Positions 9,506-18,554 of a stretch of 64,000 nucleotides of DNA are shown here, piece by piece. Below the pieces are notes generated by a model. It was not told where the DNA came from, made no database searches, and worked only from the letters and a program-made list of their open reading frames with translations. Origin of the DNA: Streptomyces sp. NBC_01571 (GTDB lineage: Bacteria; Actinomycetota; Actinomycetes; Streptomycetales; Streptomycetaceae); contig NZ_JAPEPZ010000001.1 in NCBI RefSeq assembly GCF_026339875.1, positions 8,246,001-8,310,000 of the forward strand, in the 5' to 3' direction. Position numbers and translations under genes: made by a program. Each line of letters begins with the position of its first letter. The stretch's first letter is position 1.

Positions 9506-11200
9506 TCACTTGTACATCGTCTGGTTCATGGTTCCGGGGGCGTACGCGTCCGGGTCGACCCAGACGTTGATGAGCGACGGCTTGCCCGACTCGCGGGCGC
9601 GCCGCAGCGCGGGGCCGATGTCGGCGGGGTCGCGGACCTCCTCGCCGTAACCCCCGAGCATCTGCGCGAACTTGTCGTAGTGGACGTCGCCGAGGGTGTT
9701 GCCCACCCGCTCGCGCTCCAGGCCGTACTTCTGGGCCTGGCCGTAACGGATCTGGTTCATCGAGGAGTTGTTGCCTACGATGCCGACGAAGGGCAGGTCG
9801 TAGCGGACGAGTGTCTCGAAGTCCCATCCGGTGAGGGAGAAGGCGCCGTCGCCGAAGAGGGCCACGACCTCCTTGTCGGGGCGCGCCTTCTTCGCCGCGA
9901 GGACGAAGGGGATGCCGACGCCGAGGGTGCCGAGCGGGCCCGGGTCCATCCAGTGGCCCGGTGACTTGGGCTGCACGACCTGCCCGGAGAAGGTGACGAT
10001 GTCGCCGCCGTCCCCGATGTAGATGGAGTCCTCGGTGAGGAAGTCGTTGATCTCGCTCACCAGGCGGTACGGGTGGATGGGCGAGGCGTCCGACCGCAGA
10101 CTGGGCAGCCGCTTGTCGAGAGCCGTCTGTTCGGCGGCCCGCAGTTCGTCGAGCCACTCCTTGCGCCTCGACGCGCCCCCGTTGATGCGTCCGGAGGCGG
10201 CGTCGGCCACCGACTTCAGGACCAGCCCCGCGTCCCCGACGATCCCCAGGTCGATGTCCCGGTTCTTGCCGACGGTCCGGTAGTCGAGGTCGATCTGTAC
10301 GACGGTCGCGTCGGGGGAGAGCCGTTTGCCGTAGCCCATACGGAAGTCGAAGGGTGTGCCCACGATCACGATCACGTCGGCGTGGGAGAACGCGTACCGG
10401 CGCGAGAGCTGGAAGTGGTGCGGGTCCCCGGGCGGCAGGGTGCCGCGACCCGCGCCGTTCATGTACGCCGGGATGTTGAGGGCGCGTACGAGGTCGATGG
10501 CCGCCTCGGTGCCCCGGGTCGTCCACACCTGGCTGCCCAGCAGGATCGCGGGCTTCTCGGCGTGCACGAGCAGATCGGCGAGCCGCTCGATCGCCTCGGG
10601 GTCACCGGCCGAGCGGGTGGAGGCCCGGTACCGGCCGGCGGCGGGGATCCGCGCCTTGTCGACCGGCACCTTGGCGTCGAGGACATCGCGCGGGATCTCC
10701 AGGTAGGAGGGGCCGGGTGCGCCGTGGTAGCACTCCCGGAACGCCATCGACACCATGTCGGCGGCGCGCGCCGTGTCCGGGACGGTCGCGGCGAACTTGG
10801 TGATCGGCGTCATCATGTCGACGTGCGGCAGGTCCTGGAGGGACCCCATCTTGTGCTGGGTGTGCGCTCCCTGTCCGCCGATCAGCAGCATCGGGGACTC
10901 GGCGCGGAAGGCGTTCGCGACGCCCGTCACGGCGTCGGTGGTGCCCGGCCCGGCCGTGACGACCGCGCATCCGGGTTTGCCGGTGATCCGCGCGTAGCCG
11001 TCGGCGGCGTGGGCGGCGACCTGCTCGTGACGTACGTCGACGACCTCTATGCCCTCGTCGACACAGCCGTCGTAGATGTCGATGATGTGGCCGCCGCACA
11101 AGGTGTAGACGACCTCCACGCCTTCCGCTCTGAGTGCCTTGGCGACCAGGTGCCCACCTGAGATGAGGGTCGAGTTGGTGTCGCTGCTGCCGTCGGGCAT
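9506..11200 (-). CDS. oxc: ThDP-dependent oxalyl-CoA decarboxylase / 2-hydroxyacyl-CoA lyase family enzyme
   Basis: The 564-residue product has the three-domain layout of ThDP enzymes. The N-terminal pyrimidine domain has the activating glutamate in [16 protein letters not shown] middle domain follows, and the C-terminal diphosphate domain has [16 protein letters not shown]...GNNSSMN. The C-terminus [13 protein letters not shown] resembles oxalyl-CoA decarboxylases. However, the Tyr-Glu pair known from Oxalobacter oxalyl-CoA decarboxylase is replaced by [11 protein letters not shown], which looks more like 2-hydroxyacyl-CoA lyases. The expected reaction is oxalyl-CoA to formyl-CoA plus CO2; lyase-type C1 chemistry is the alternative. 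ATG 11200 is chosen over in-frame starts upstream because GGGACAGG precedes it. Confidence 0.75.
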   Translation of the reverse strand: MPDGSSDTNSTLISGGHLVAKALRAEGVEVVYTLCGGHIIDIYDGCVDEGIEVVDVRHEQVAAHAADGYARITGKPGCAVVTAGPGTTDAVTGVANAFRAESPMLLIGGQGAHTQHKMGSLQDLPHVDMMTPITKFAATVPDTARAADMVSMAFRECYHGAPGPSYLEIPRDVLDAKVPVDKARIPAAGRYRASTRSAGDPEAIERLADLLVHAEKPAILLGSQVWTTRGTEAAIDLVRALNIPAYMNGAGRGTLPPGDPHHFQLSRRYAFSHADVIVIVGTPFDFRMGYGKRLSPDATVVQIDLDYRTVGKNRDIDLGIVGDAGLVLKSVADAASGRINGGASRRKEWLDELRAAEQTALDKRLPSLRSDASPIHPYRLVSEINDFLTEDSIYIGDGGDIVTFSGQVVQPKSPGHWMDPGPLGTLGVGIPFVLAAKKARPDKEVVALFGDGAFSLTGWDFETLVRYDLPFVGIVGNNSSMNQIRYGQAQKYGLERERVGNTLGDVHYDKFAQMLGGYGEEVRDPADIGPALRRARESGKPSLINVWVDPDAYAPGTMNQTMYK

Positions 11201-11250
11201 GGCGAAGTCCTGTCCCTTCGTAGGGGGTTGGAACGCTCTCGCGTACATTG

Positions 11251-11274
11251 CATACAGTCGACGAATACTGTATG
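11251..11274. promoter_or_regulatory. Perfect palindrome in the divergent oxc/sucC-like promoter region (candidate operator)
   Basis: CATACAGT (11251-11258) and its exact reverse complement ACTGTATG (11267-11274) are separated by 8 bases. The palindrome lies 51 bp upstream of the decarboxylase-like start and 71 bp upstream of the SucC-like start, in a locally A+T-richer stretch. Size and sequence are compatible with a GntR/FCD-type dimer site, but no regulator gene is seen in the locus. Confidence 0.6.
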
Positions 11275-11344
11275 AAGCTTGTTATCCCGCATCCGGTGGG
11301 TGGTGTCCAGGGGGCGTGCGGCACTTTTAGACAGGAGCCGAGGT

Positions 11345-12475
11345 ATGGACCTGTACGAGCACCAGGCAAGGGAACTCTTCGAGGAACACGGCATCTTGGT
11401 ACCGAGGGCCGAGGTCACCGACTCGCCCAAGGAAGCCCGCGGGATCGCCCGCAGGCTCGGCGGCCGGGTGGTCGTCAAGGCACAGGTGAAGACGGGCGGG
11501 CGCGGCAAGGCCGGCGGCGTGAAACTCGCCGCGGACCCCGCCGCGGCAGAACTGACGGCGCGCCAGATCCTCGGCATGGACATCAAGGGCCACACCGTCC
11601 GCAAGGTGATGCTGGCCCAACCCGTCGACATCGAGAGCGAGTTCTACGTCAGCTACGTCCTCGACCGCGCGGCGGGACGCTTCCTCGCCATCGCCTCGGC
11701 GGAGGGCGGCATGGACATCGAGGAGGTGGCCGCGACCCGCCCGGACGCCGTCGCGCGCATCCCCGTCGACCCCGCCGAAGGCGTCACCTCGGCCAAGGCG
11801 GCCGAGATCGCCGAGGCCGCCGGCCTCCCCCAGCGGACCGTCGACGTCCTGGTGCGCCTGTGGGAGGTGCTGACCCGCGAGGACGCACTGCTCGTCGAGG
11901 TGAACCCCCTCGTACGCACCGCCCAGGGACAGATTCTCGCGCTGGACGGAAAGGTCACCCTCGACGACAACGCCCGCTTCCGGCAAGAACGTTGGGGAGA
12001 GAAGGACGCCCCGCACGACGACCCCCTGGAGGCGGCCGCCGCGGCCAGGGGCCTGAACTACGTCAAGCTGGACGGCGAGGTCGGCATCATCGGCAACGGC
12101 GCGGGCCTGGTCATGTCGACCCTCGACGTGGTCGCCGGCTGCGGCGCCCGCCCCGCCAACTTCCTCGACATCGGCGGCGGAGCCTCCGCCCGGATCATGG
12201 CCGACGGCCTGTCCGTGGTCCTCTCCGACCCGGCGGTGAAATCGGTCTTCGTGAACGTCTTCGGCGGCATCACGGCCTGCGACGCCGTCGCCGACGGCAT
12301 CGTGCAGGCCCTGGAGAGCGTCCGGTTGACCAAGCCGCTCGTGGTCCGCCTCGACGGCAACAACGCCGTACGCGGCCGGGCCATCCTCGACGAGCGCGCG
12401 CACCCCCTGGTCCAGCAGGCCACCACCATGGACGGCGCCGCGCGCCGCGCCGCCCGACTCGCCACCGCCGACTGA
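11345..12475 (+). CDS. sucC: Succinyl-CoA synthetase-type ligase, beta subunit (second copy type)
   Basis: The 376-residue product starts at ATG 11345 behind GGAGCCGAGG. It shows the beta-subunit plan: an N-terminal ATP-grasp fold beginning [17 protein letters not shown], the nucleotide-binding stretch [20 protein letters not shown], the metal-binding [10 protein letters not shown] segment, and the C-terminal ligase region with [16 protein letters not shown]. With the next gene it forms an alpha2beta2-type NDP-forming CoA ligase. It is divergent from oxc and shares its promoter region, so its role is probably tied to oxalate/C1-C2 carboxylate metabolism rather than the housekeeping TCA cycle. 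Succinate, malate or another acid could be the substrate. Confidence 0.85.
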   Translation: MDLYEHQARELFEEHGILVPRAEVTDSPKEARGIARRLGGRVVVKAQVKTGGRGKAGGVKLAADPAAAELTARQILGMDIKGHTVRKVMLAQPVDIESEFYVSYVLDRAAGRFLAIASAEGGMDIEEVAATRPDAVARIPVDPAEGVTSAKAAEIAEAAGLPQRTVDVLVRLWEVLTREDALLVEVNPLVRTAQGQILALDGKVTLDDNARFRQERWGEKDAPHDDPLEAAAAARGLNYVKLDGEVGIIGNGAGLVMSTLDVVAGCGARPANFLDIGGGASARIMADGLSVVLSDPAVKSVFVNVFGGITACDAVADGIVQALESVRLTKPLVVRLDGNNAVRGRAILDERAHPLVQQATTMDGAARRAARLATAD

Positions 12476-12486
12476 AGGAGTGGGAC

Positions 12487-13419
12487 ATGGCCGTCTTCCT
12501 CAGCAAGGAGAGCAAGGTCCTCGTCCAGGGCATGACCGGCGGCGAGGGCATGAAGCACACCCGGCGGATGCTCGCCGCCGGCACGGACGTGGTCGGCGGC
12601 GTCAACCCGCGCAAGGCGGGCCGCAGCGTCGACTTCGACGTCCCCCGCAGCCCCAGCGGCCGAGGCGGCACTCCCGTCACCGTGCCGGTCTTCGGTTCGG
12701 TGCGCGAGGGGATGGCGGCGACCGGCGCCGACGTCACCGTCGTCTTCGTGCCGCCCGCCTTCGCCAAGGCCGCCGTGCTGGAGGCCGCGGACGCCGGGAT
12801 CGCACTGGCCGTCGTCATCACCGAAGGCATCCCCGTGCACGACGCCGTCGCCTTCCACGCGTACGCCGCCGCGCAGGGCACCCGCGTCATCGGCCCCAAC
12901 TGCCCCGGCCTGATCAGCCCCGGCCAGTCGAACGCGGGCATCATCCCCGCCGACATCACCAAGCCCGGACGCATCGGCCTGGTCTCCAAGTCGGGCACAC
13001 TGACCTACCAACTCATGTACGAGCTGCGCGACATCGGCTTCTCGACCTGCGTGGGCATCGGCGGTGACCCCGTCGTCGGCACCACACACATCGACTGCCT
13101 GGCCGCCTTCCAGGACGACCCGGACACCGACCTCGTCGTCCTCATCGGGGAGATCGGCGGCGACGCGGAGGAACGAGCGGCCGCCTACATCCGCGACCAC
13201 GTCACCAAGCCGGTCGTCGGCTACATCGCCGGGTTCACCGCGCCCGAGGGCAAGACGATGGGGCACGCCGGCGCGATCGTCTCCGGCTCGTCCGGCACCG
13301 CGCAGGCGAAGAAGACGGCCCTGGAAGCGGCCGGGGTACCGGTGGGAGGCACCCCGACCGAGACGGCCCGGCTGGTGCTGGCCCGGCTGGAGGCGGAGCG
13401 TGTCGCCACCGGCGGGTGA
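12487..13419 (+). CDS. sucD: Succinyl-CoA synthetase-type ligase, alpha subunit
   Basis: The 310-residue product has the CoA-binding domain ([19 protein letters not shown]), the [11 protein letters not shown] loop and the catalytic phospho-histidine in [13 protein letters not shown] (His260). It starts at ATG 12487, eleven bases after the beta-subunit stop, with GAAGGAG overlapping that stop as ribosome binding site. Alpha and beta chains together make acyl-CoA from acid, CoA and ATP/GTP. The insertion [12 protein letters not shown] around residues 55-66 slightly lengthens the usual loop. Substrate specificity cannot be read from the sequence. Confidence 0.87.
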   Translation: MAVFLSKESKVLVQGMTGGEGMKHTRRMLAAGTDVVGGVNPRKAGRSVDFDVPRSPSGRGGTPVTVPVFGSVREGMAATGADVTVVFVPPAFAKAAVLEAADAGIALAVVITEGIPVHDAVAFHAYAAAQGTRVIGPNCPGLISPGQSNAGIIPADITKPGRIGLVSKSGTLTYQLMYELRDIGFSTCVGIGGDPVVGTTHIDCLAAFQDDPDTDLVVLIGEIGGDAEERAAAYIRDHVTKPVVGYIAGFTAPEGKTMGHAGAIVSGSSGTAQAKKTALEAAGVPVGGTPTETARLVLARLEAERVATGG

Positions 13420-13483
13420 GGTGAGACGTCACTCATAGTTGAGGTGCGGTGACTGTCACAAGCGGACCCGCCTCAGTACCTTC

Positions 13484-13580
13484 CTCGTACGGACGCGGCC
13501 ACCCTCCCGCGTACGCACCCCGTCCACCCTCCTCCGTACGGACCCGACCACCGTCGTCCTCCGTACGGACCCGACCACTC
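13484..13580. repeat. Imperfect tandem repeats between sucD-like and aldehyde dehydrogenase genes
   Basis: Four imperfect copies of a unit with core CGTACGGACCCGACCAC start near 13486, 13509, 13534 and 13561 (spacing about 23-27 bp). The last two copies are almost identical. CGTACG is self-complementary, so each copy can fold or bind a dimer. Confidence 0.7.
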
Positions 13581-13666
13581 CTCGTGCGAGCCGATGGACC
13601 ATGCAGGTCCGGCACGAGCCAGGCACCTCCCGCCCCCGACTGTGCACCGAGAGCGGAGACATCCGA

Positions 13667-15220
13667 ATGGCATCCACCCCCAACACCTCCCTGGTCCTGA
13701 AGCCCGGGACGTCCTGGGCCGACGCCTGGCAGCGCTGCCTCGCCGTCGCGCCCGAGGCGTTCCAGCAGGACCGGGTCCTCAACCTCTGGGACACCTCCTG
13801 GCGACCCGACGGCCGGGCACTGCCCGCCACCAGCCCCGTCGACGGAAGCCCCATCGCGGGCCCGCCCCGCCTGGACGGCGCCACCGCCCAGCAGGCCGTA
13901 CGCGCCTCACTCGACCAGCACCGGGCCTGGCGCCACGTCCCCCTGCCCGAACGCCGCGCCCGCGTCGCCGCCACCCTCGACGCGCTCACCGAGCACCGGG
14001 AACTGCTCGCCCTTCTCCTGGTCTGGGAGATCGGCAAGCCCTGGCGGCTCGCGCAGGCCGACGTGGACCGGGCGATCGACGGCGTCCGCTGGTACGTCGA
14101 CGGCATCGAACCCATGGTCGAGGGCCGGGCCCCGCTGGACGGCCCGGTGTCCAACATCGCCAGCTGGAACTACCCGATGAGCGTCCTCGTCCACGCCATG
14201 CTGGTCCAGGCCCTGGCAGGCAACGCGGTCATCGCCAAGGCCCCCACCGACGGCGGCGTCGCCTGCCTCACCCTGGCCTGCGCGCTCGCCGCGCGCGAAG
14301 GGATCCCCGTCACCCTCGTCAGCGGCAGCGGCGGCGAGCTGTCGGAGGCGCTCGTGCGCGCACCCGAGATCGGCTGCGTCTCCTTCGTCGGCGGCCGCGA
14401 CACCGGCGCCGCGGTGGCCACCGCCGTCGCCGACCTCGGCAAGCGCCACATCCTCGAACAGGAAGGCCTCAACACCTGGGGCGTCTGGAACTACACGGAC
14501 TGGGACGCGCTCACGGCCGTCGTCCCGAAACTCTTCGACTACGGCAAGCAGCGCTGCACCGCCTACCCGCGCTTCGTCGTCCAGCGCGCCCTGTTCGACG
14601 AGTTCCTCGCCGCCTACCTGCCGGCCGTCCGCACCCTGCGGATCGGCCACCCGCTCGCGGTGGAGAACCCCGACGACCCCTTTCCCGCGCTGGACTTCGG
14701 ACCCGTCATCAACGCGGCCAAGGCGAAGGAGCTGGACGACCAGGTCGCCGAGGCCATCAGCCGCGGCGCCGTCCCCCTGCACCGCGGCAAGCTGTCCGAC
14801 ACGCGGTTCCTGCCCGGCCAGGACACCTCGGCGTACGTCCAGCCCGTCACGCTGCTCAACCCGCCGCCGTCCTCACCACTGCACCACGCGGAGCCCTTCG
14901 GCCCCGTCGACACCATCGTCCTGGTCGACACCGAGGCGGAGCTGCTCGCCGCGATGAACGCGTCGAACGGCGCGCTCGTGGCCACCCTGTCCACGGACGA
15001 CGAGGCGACGTACACGCGACTGGCGCCGCAGATCCGCGCGTTCAAACTGGGCCGCGGCAAGCCCCGTTCGCGCGGTGACCGGGACGAGCTGTTCGGCGGG
15101 CTCGGCGCGTCCTGGCGCGGGGCGTTCGTGGGCGGCGAACTGCTCGTCCGCGCCGTCACGCAGGGTCCGGCGGAGGAGCGGCTGCCGGGCAACTTCCCGG
15201 AGTACCAACTCGTTCCGTGA
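13667..15220 (+). CDS. Aldehyde dehydrogenase superfamily protein
   Basis: The 517-residue product is a full-length NAD(P)-dependent aldehyde dehydrogenase fold. It has the SWNYP motif with oxyanion Asn168, a GRDTG cofactor turn, a glutamate region LEQEGLN (Glu264/Glu266) and the catalytic cysteine in GKQRCTAYPR (Cys297). The glutamate motif departs from the common ELGGK, so it is an outlying subfamily. ATG 13667 is preferred over in-frame starts upstream because GGAG lies about 10 bases before it and because the upstream part reads through the tandem repeat. At the end of an oxalate-type locus it could handle glyoxylate, glycolaldehyde or a CoA-ester reduction (inference). Confidence 0.8.
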   Translation: MASTPNTSLVLKPGTSWADAWQRCLAVAPEAFQQDRVLNLWDTSWRPDGRALPATSPVDGSPIAGPPRLDGATAQQAVRASLDQHRAWRHVPLPERRARVAATLDALTEHRELLALLLVWEIGKPWRLAQADVDRAIDGVRWYVDGIEPMVEGRAPLDGPVSNIASWNYPMSVLVHAMLVQALAGNAVIAKAPTDGGVACLTLACALAAREGIPVTLVSGSGGELSEALVRAPEIGCVSFVGGRDTGAAVATAVADLGKRHILEQEGLNTWGVWNYTDWDALTAVVPKLFDYGKQRCTAYPRFVVQRALFDEFLAAYLPAVRTLRIGHPLAVENPDDPFPALDFGPVINAAKAKELDDQVAEAISRGAVPLHRGKLSDTRFLPGQDTSAYVQPVTLLNPPPSSPLHHAEPFGPVDTIVLVDTEAELLAAMNASNGALVATLSTDDEATYTRLAPQIRAFKLGRGKPRSRGDRDELFGGLGASWRGAFVGGELLVRAVTQGPAEERLPGNFPEYQLVP

Positions 15221-15229
15221 CCCGCGGAC

Positions 15230-15359
15230 AGCCGCTGTCTCGGTGACACCGGGGTGGCGGCTGTCTCCGTGACGGAGGGAGCGGCACCTGTCTCCGTGAC
15301 GGAGGAGCGGCAGTTGTCTCCGTCACGGGGGAGCGGCAGTTGTCTCTGTGGCGACGGAG
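15230..15359. repeat. Tandem palindromic repeats between convergent genes
   Basis: About five copies of a 26-27-bp unit built around TGTCTCCGTGACGGAG start near 15235, 15262, 15289, 15315 and 15341. CTCCGT and ACGGAG are complementary arms around one base, so each copy is a small hairpin. The array fills the gap between the aldehyde dehydrogenase stop and the convergent flavin monooxygenase gene and may act as terminator or protein-binding array. Confidence 0.7.
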
Positions 15360-15389
15360 TGGGCGGGCTCGCGGCCGGTGGTTGCCCGG

Positions 15390-16325
15390 TCAGGGGCGCC
15401 GCCCGCTCTCCGGCACCTCCGCCGGCACCCGCGTGATGATCTCGTCCACCAACCACCGAGCGACCCCCGGCGGGTAGGGCTGGGGCAGGCTGAGCACGAC
15501 GTGGTTGGTGCCGACGCCGATGAGGCCGGTGACGGCGGTCCGGGTGGCGGCGGGGTCGTCGTAGGAGACGACGACCTGCACCGACCGGGTGATCTCACGC
15601 GGGTCGCGCCCGATCTCCGCGCAGTGCGCGTCCAGTACCCGGCCGCGCTCGGCGACGAACTCCACGCCGTTGTGCGGTGGTCCGGGGATGTTCCAGATGT
15701 CGGCCCGCTCGGCGACCAGCCGCAGCAGCCGCGTCCCCCAGCCTCCGATCAGCAGTGGAGGTCCCGGCCGCTGCACGGGCTTGGGCTCGTTGCGCGTGCC
15801 CCGGAGCCGATAGAGGCGCCCCTCGAAGTCGAAGACGTCCTCGGTCCACATGCGCTTCAGGATCTCGACCGTCTCCGCGAGCCGGGCGACGCCCTCACCG
15901 GGCGGGACGAGCGTCAGCCCGTACGCCGCGTACTCCGCGACCGCCGGGTTCTCGCCGCTGACCCCGCCCGCCCCGGGCGGCTGACGGGTGCCCCCCACGC
16001 CGATCCCCATGACGAGCCGTCCGCCGGAGATCACGTCCACGGTCGAGGCGATCTTCCCGAGGACGGCGGGCGGGCGGACGCGGTTGCTGGTGACGAGCAG
16101 CCCGAGCCGCAGCCGCTCGGTCTGCGCGGCGAGAGCGCTGAGCAGCGTCCAGCCCTCGTGTGTCCGGCCGTCCTTGGGCCCGCGCAGCGGAAGCAGATGG
16201 TCCCAGAGCCAGGCGTCCTCGATCTCGGGGAGGGTGTCGGCCTCCTGCCAGACACGGCGGATGTCCTCGTAGGAGACGTGCATCGGGGTGGTCTTGATAC
16301 CGAAGCGCACACGCTGTTCGCTCAT
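15390..16325 (-). CDS. LLM-class flavin/F420-dependent oxidoreductase
   Basis: The 311-residue product has the luciferase-like monooxygenase TIM barrel. It begins VRFGIKTTPMHVSYEDIRRVW, followed by DAWLWDHLLPL, TERLRLGLLVTSNRVRPPAVLGKIASTVD and SGGRLVMGIGVGG, the classic family order. The second half has PLLIGGWGTRLLRLVAERAD. Such enzymes use FMN or F420 to oxidise or reduce small organic substrates; many actinobacterial members are F420-dependent. It is divergent from a MarR-family gene with only 60 bp between the starts, which suggests that regulator controls it. Confidence 0.88.
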   Translation of the reverse strand: MSEQRVRFGIKTTPMHVSYEDIRRVWQEADTLPEIEDAWLWDHLLPLRGPKDGRTHEGWTLLSALAAQTERLRLGLLVTSNRVRPPAVLGKIASTVDVISGGRLVMGIGVGGTRQPPGAGGVSGENPAVAEYAAYGLTLVPPGEGVARLAETVEILKRMWTEDVFDFEGRLYRLRGTRNEPKPVQRPGPPLLIGGWGTRLLRLVAERADIWNIPGPPHNGVEFVAERGRVLDAHCAEIGRDPREITRSVQVVVSYDDPAATRTAVTGLIGVGTNHVVLSLPQPYPPGVARWLVDEIITRVPAEVPESGRRP

Positions 16326-16385
16326 GTCGATCAGCGTAGCGAATCATCAGGGGAGCTGACAATCAGGAGTGGGTACAGTCCTGAC

Positions 16386-16886
16386 ATGACCGGCGAGCAG
16401 CCCTCTGGGTCCCCCGTGCCTTCCACGCCCCCTGTGTCTCCCGCGGCCCCCGTGCCCCTCGAGGCCCGGCTCGGCTATCTCCTCAAGCACGCCCAGCAAC
16501 GGCTGGCACGCGCATCCGCCGAGGCGCTGGCGCCCTTCGGGATAGACGGACACGAGCTGGCGGTCCTGGCGGTGCTGGCCGCCGAGTACCCGCTGTCGCA
16601 GGTCGAGGTGGCGGGACGGCTCGGCGTCGACCGCACCACGATGGTCGCGCTCGTCGACGGCCTGGAGGACCACGGGCTCGTCGAGCGCCGCCGCAGCGCG
16701 CAGGACCGGCGCAAGAACATCGTGGAGCTGACCGCGACGGGCCACGACTGCCTGCGGCAGGCCGAGCTGGCCCGCCGGGAGACGGAACGGCGCTTCCTCG
16801 CTCCGCTGGGTGAGGAGGCGGGGGCCGCGCTCGTGCGCGCGCTGCGGGTTCTGGTGGTGGAGCGAGGGGGAGGAGTGACGGCTTGA
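16386..16886 (+). CDS. MarR-family transcriptional regulator
   Basis: The 166-residue product carries a winged helix-turn-helix of the MarR type. After a 25-residue proline-rich tail comes RLGYLLKHAQQRLARASAEALAPFGIDGHE, then the recognition helix region LSQVEVAGRLGVDRTTMVALVDGLE and the wing RRRSAQDRRKNIVELT. ATG 16386 is taken because the earlier frame overlaps the divergent gene. It probably represses the adjacent flavin monooxygenase gene and itself, responding to a small ligand or oxidant. Confidence 0.88.
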   Translation: MTGEQPSGSPVPSTPPVSPAAPVPLEARLGYLLKHAQQRLARASAEALAPFGIDGHELAVLAVLAAEYPLSQVEVAGRLGVDRTTMVALVDGLEDHGLVERRRSAQDRRKNIVELTATGHDCLRQAELARRETERRFLAPLGEEAGAALVRALRVLVVERGGGVTA

Positions 16887-17123
16887 GGGTTCGAGAGGGG
16901 GGGCCGACGACCGTGCCTGACCGGCTCGCCCGGCGAGCCGCAGCGACCCTGCGGACCCTCGGCGACCGTTCCCTCACCCGGGGTATCCGACCGGATCTAC
17001 CCGCGTCCGGCCCCGCGCAGCCGCTGTCAGGCCCCGGATATGCAGGTGAAAGGCACCCTGAAACCTTGGTATTGTTGTCCATGTCGCCGCGGGGAACACC
17101 CCCGGCCAGGCGGCAGACACCTG

Positions 17124-17208
17124 GTCCGGGTGGCGGAATGGCAGACGCGCTAGCTTGAGGTGCTAGTGCCCTTTATCGGGCGTGGGGGTTCAAGTCCCCC
17201 CTCGGACA
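17124..17208 (+). tRNA. tRNA-Leu (anticodon GAG)
   Basis: The 85-nt sequence folds as a class II tRNA. The acceptor arm GTCCGGG pairs with CTCGGAC (one G-T pair), the anticodon stem CTAGC/GCTAG encloses loop TTGAGGT with anticodon GAG, there is a long variable arm (GCCC/GGGC), and the T arm is GGGGG-TTCAAGT-CCCCC. The 3' CCA is not encoded. The adjoining 6 kb is rich in gene remnants, as expected beside a tRNA used for integration, but no integrase or second attachment site is visible. Confidence 0.95.
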
Positions 17209-17378
17209 CAACCAAACAACCACAACCACTGACGATACGGTGATGAGGGCCTCGACCTGACGGTCGCGGCCCTACCTGCGTGCTCGTAACTGATCGTGAT
17301 CCCGGGTGCTTCGTAGAGCGGCGCCACTGGACGATCCGTCGCTGGGGGCCGGGTGCGGGTGCACTTTTTCCGGCGCTG

Positions 17379-17741
17379 TCACCGGTTCCCGGCCCGCCTG
17401 CCGTCCAGCAGTCCGTGCAGGTGCGCGGCGGCGTTCTCGATGTCCGCGTATTTCTGCTGTCCGGCGCGCACCTCGGCGGAGAGCACACCGCAGCGGTGGA
17501 CGCGCTCGAAATCGCCGTAGGGGAACTTGTACCGGCCCTTGGTCTCCTCTCCCATCTCGTCGTCGATGCCCAGGTACCACCCGGCGTACTCGTTGAATCC
17601 GTGCTCCTCGAGGTAGGCATTCTCGTCCGCTGCCGAAGGCCGGTGCTCGCTCCACTCGCCCCGGTCGTCCAGGACGATCCGGCCCTCTTCGGTCAGTTTC
17701 TTTGCGTGGTCGAACGCCATCGCGTTCAGTTTCACCGTCAT
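17379..17741 (-). CDS. Conserved hypothetical protein (120 aa)
   Basis: This is a small soluble acidic protein beginning MTVKLNAMAFDHAKKLTEEGR and containing GRYKFPYGDFERVHRCGVLSAE and a C-terminal NAAAHLHGLLD segment. I recall similar proteins in many actinobacteria and proteobacteria, where they are annotated only as hypothetical. No transmembrane segment or catalytic motif is visible. It stands alone, 29 bp downstream of another hypothetical gene in the same direction, so the two may be co-transcribed. Function unknown. Confidence 0.75.
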   Translation of the reverse strand: MTVKLNAMAFDHAKKLTEEGRIVLDDRGEWSEHRPSAADENAYLEEHGFNEYAGWYLGIDDEMGEETKGRYKFPYGDFERVHRCGVLSAEVRAGQQKYADIENAAAHLHGLLDGRRAGNR

Positions 17742-17770
17742 GCCGTTTACCGCCGCATCGACCGTTGGGT

Positions 17771-18430
17771 TCAGATGTCGGCTGCTGCCGCCCGGATATC
17801 CTGCCGAGCCTGCCCCATCAGCTCGTCCAGGTCGACGACCTCAGGGTTGAGTTCCCGCGCCCGTGGCGCGATCTGCTGCAGCCATGCCGCTGTGGCCAGG
17901 GCCAGTTCGACGGCCTCCCGGGTCCGCTCCTCGCTGAGCAGTTTCTCGACCTTGAAAGCAATGCTCGCGAGTGTGGCGTCATCGGTGGCAGGCACCAAGT
18001 AGGGCTCCAGGCCCGGCGGATACGGTGTCCGCTCCCGGTACTCACGCATCGCGGTCACGACCGCGGGCACCGCGCTGTACCAATCGAGGAGGCCCATGAA
18101 GACGTACAGGCGTGCCACCAGCCGTGGCAGGCCGGGGTGCCGATCCAGCCAGGCCATCAGCTCACGCTGATCACCGAAGTGGTCCATGATCTGCGACATC
18201 GCCTCCGCGACCCGGTTGGGCCAGGTCCAGTGGAAGGGCAGCAGCCGCGCCACCTGATGGGCGAGCGCCGCCTCGCCCTCCGCGTCCAGCGTGCCGGCGA
18301 CGAATTCGGCGACCTGCCCGTGGTCCAGTCCGTAGCCGGCCGGCGCCACCCGGTCCTGTGAGCTCTGCGACGAGTCGTGGCGCAGACGCAACAGCCGTGT
18401 GCCGATCTTGCTCAGTGTCCGGTTCCGCAT
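17771..18430 (-). CDS. Hypothetical protein (219 aa), helical
   Basis: No family recognised. The sequence is intact, mostly helix-forming and soluble, with repeated Leu/Ala heptad-like stretches (VARLLPFHWTWPNRVAEAMSQ, KVEKLLSEERTREAVELALA) and an acidic end EVVDLDELMGQARQDIRAAA. It begins with a basic segment MRNRTLSKIGTRLLRLRH. ATG 18430 is used. Codon usage matches the genome, so it is probably expressed. It lies between the 120-residue hypothetical gene and the remains of a membrane protein gene. Confidence 0.65.
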   Translation of the reverse strand: MRNRTLSKIGTRLLRLRHDSSQSSQDRVAPAGYGLDHGQVAEFVAGTLDAEGEAALAHQVARLLPFHWTWPNRVAEAMSQIMDHFGDQRELMAWLDRHPGLPRLVARLYVFMGLLDWYSAVPAVVTAMREYRERTPYPPGLEPYLVPATDDATLASIAFKVEKLLSEERTREAVELALATAAWLQQIAPRARELNPEVVDLDELMGQARQDIRAAAADI

Positions 18431-18554
18431 TGCTCCTCCAGGCTCGCGATGTGTTCTTCATCGTCCGGAGCGGCCGAACGACCAGCTCCTGCTCGCCTCC
18501 ATGCGATCGCCCCACCACCCCCGCAGTTCGCCGGACCGCGCAGCATCCGCTGAC

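Noticed and set aside
13484..15359. CRISPR array
   Set aside because: Units are adjacent without unique spacers, G+C-rich and drifting; no cas genes are present. They are ordinary tandem repeats.
16326..16385. Palindrome CTGACAATCAG as operator of the LLM/MarR pair
   Set aside because: It is short (4-bp arms) and not clearly better than chance, so it is not listed as a feature.
17124..17208. tRNA-Leu as a proven attachment site of an integrated element
   Set aside because: No integrase gene and no second copy of the tRNA 3' end were seen in the window, so only the circumstantial link to the decayed region is reported.
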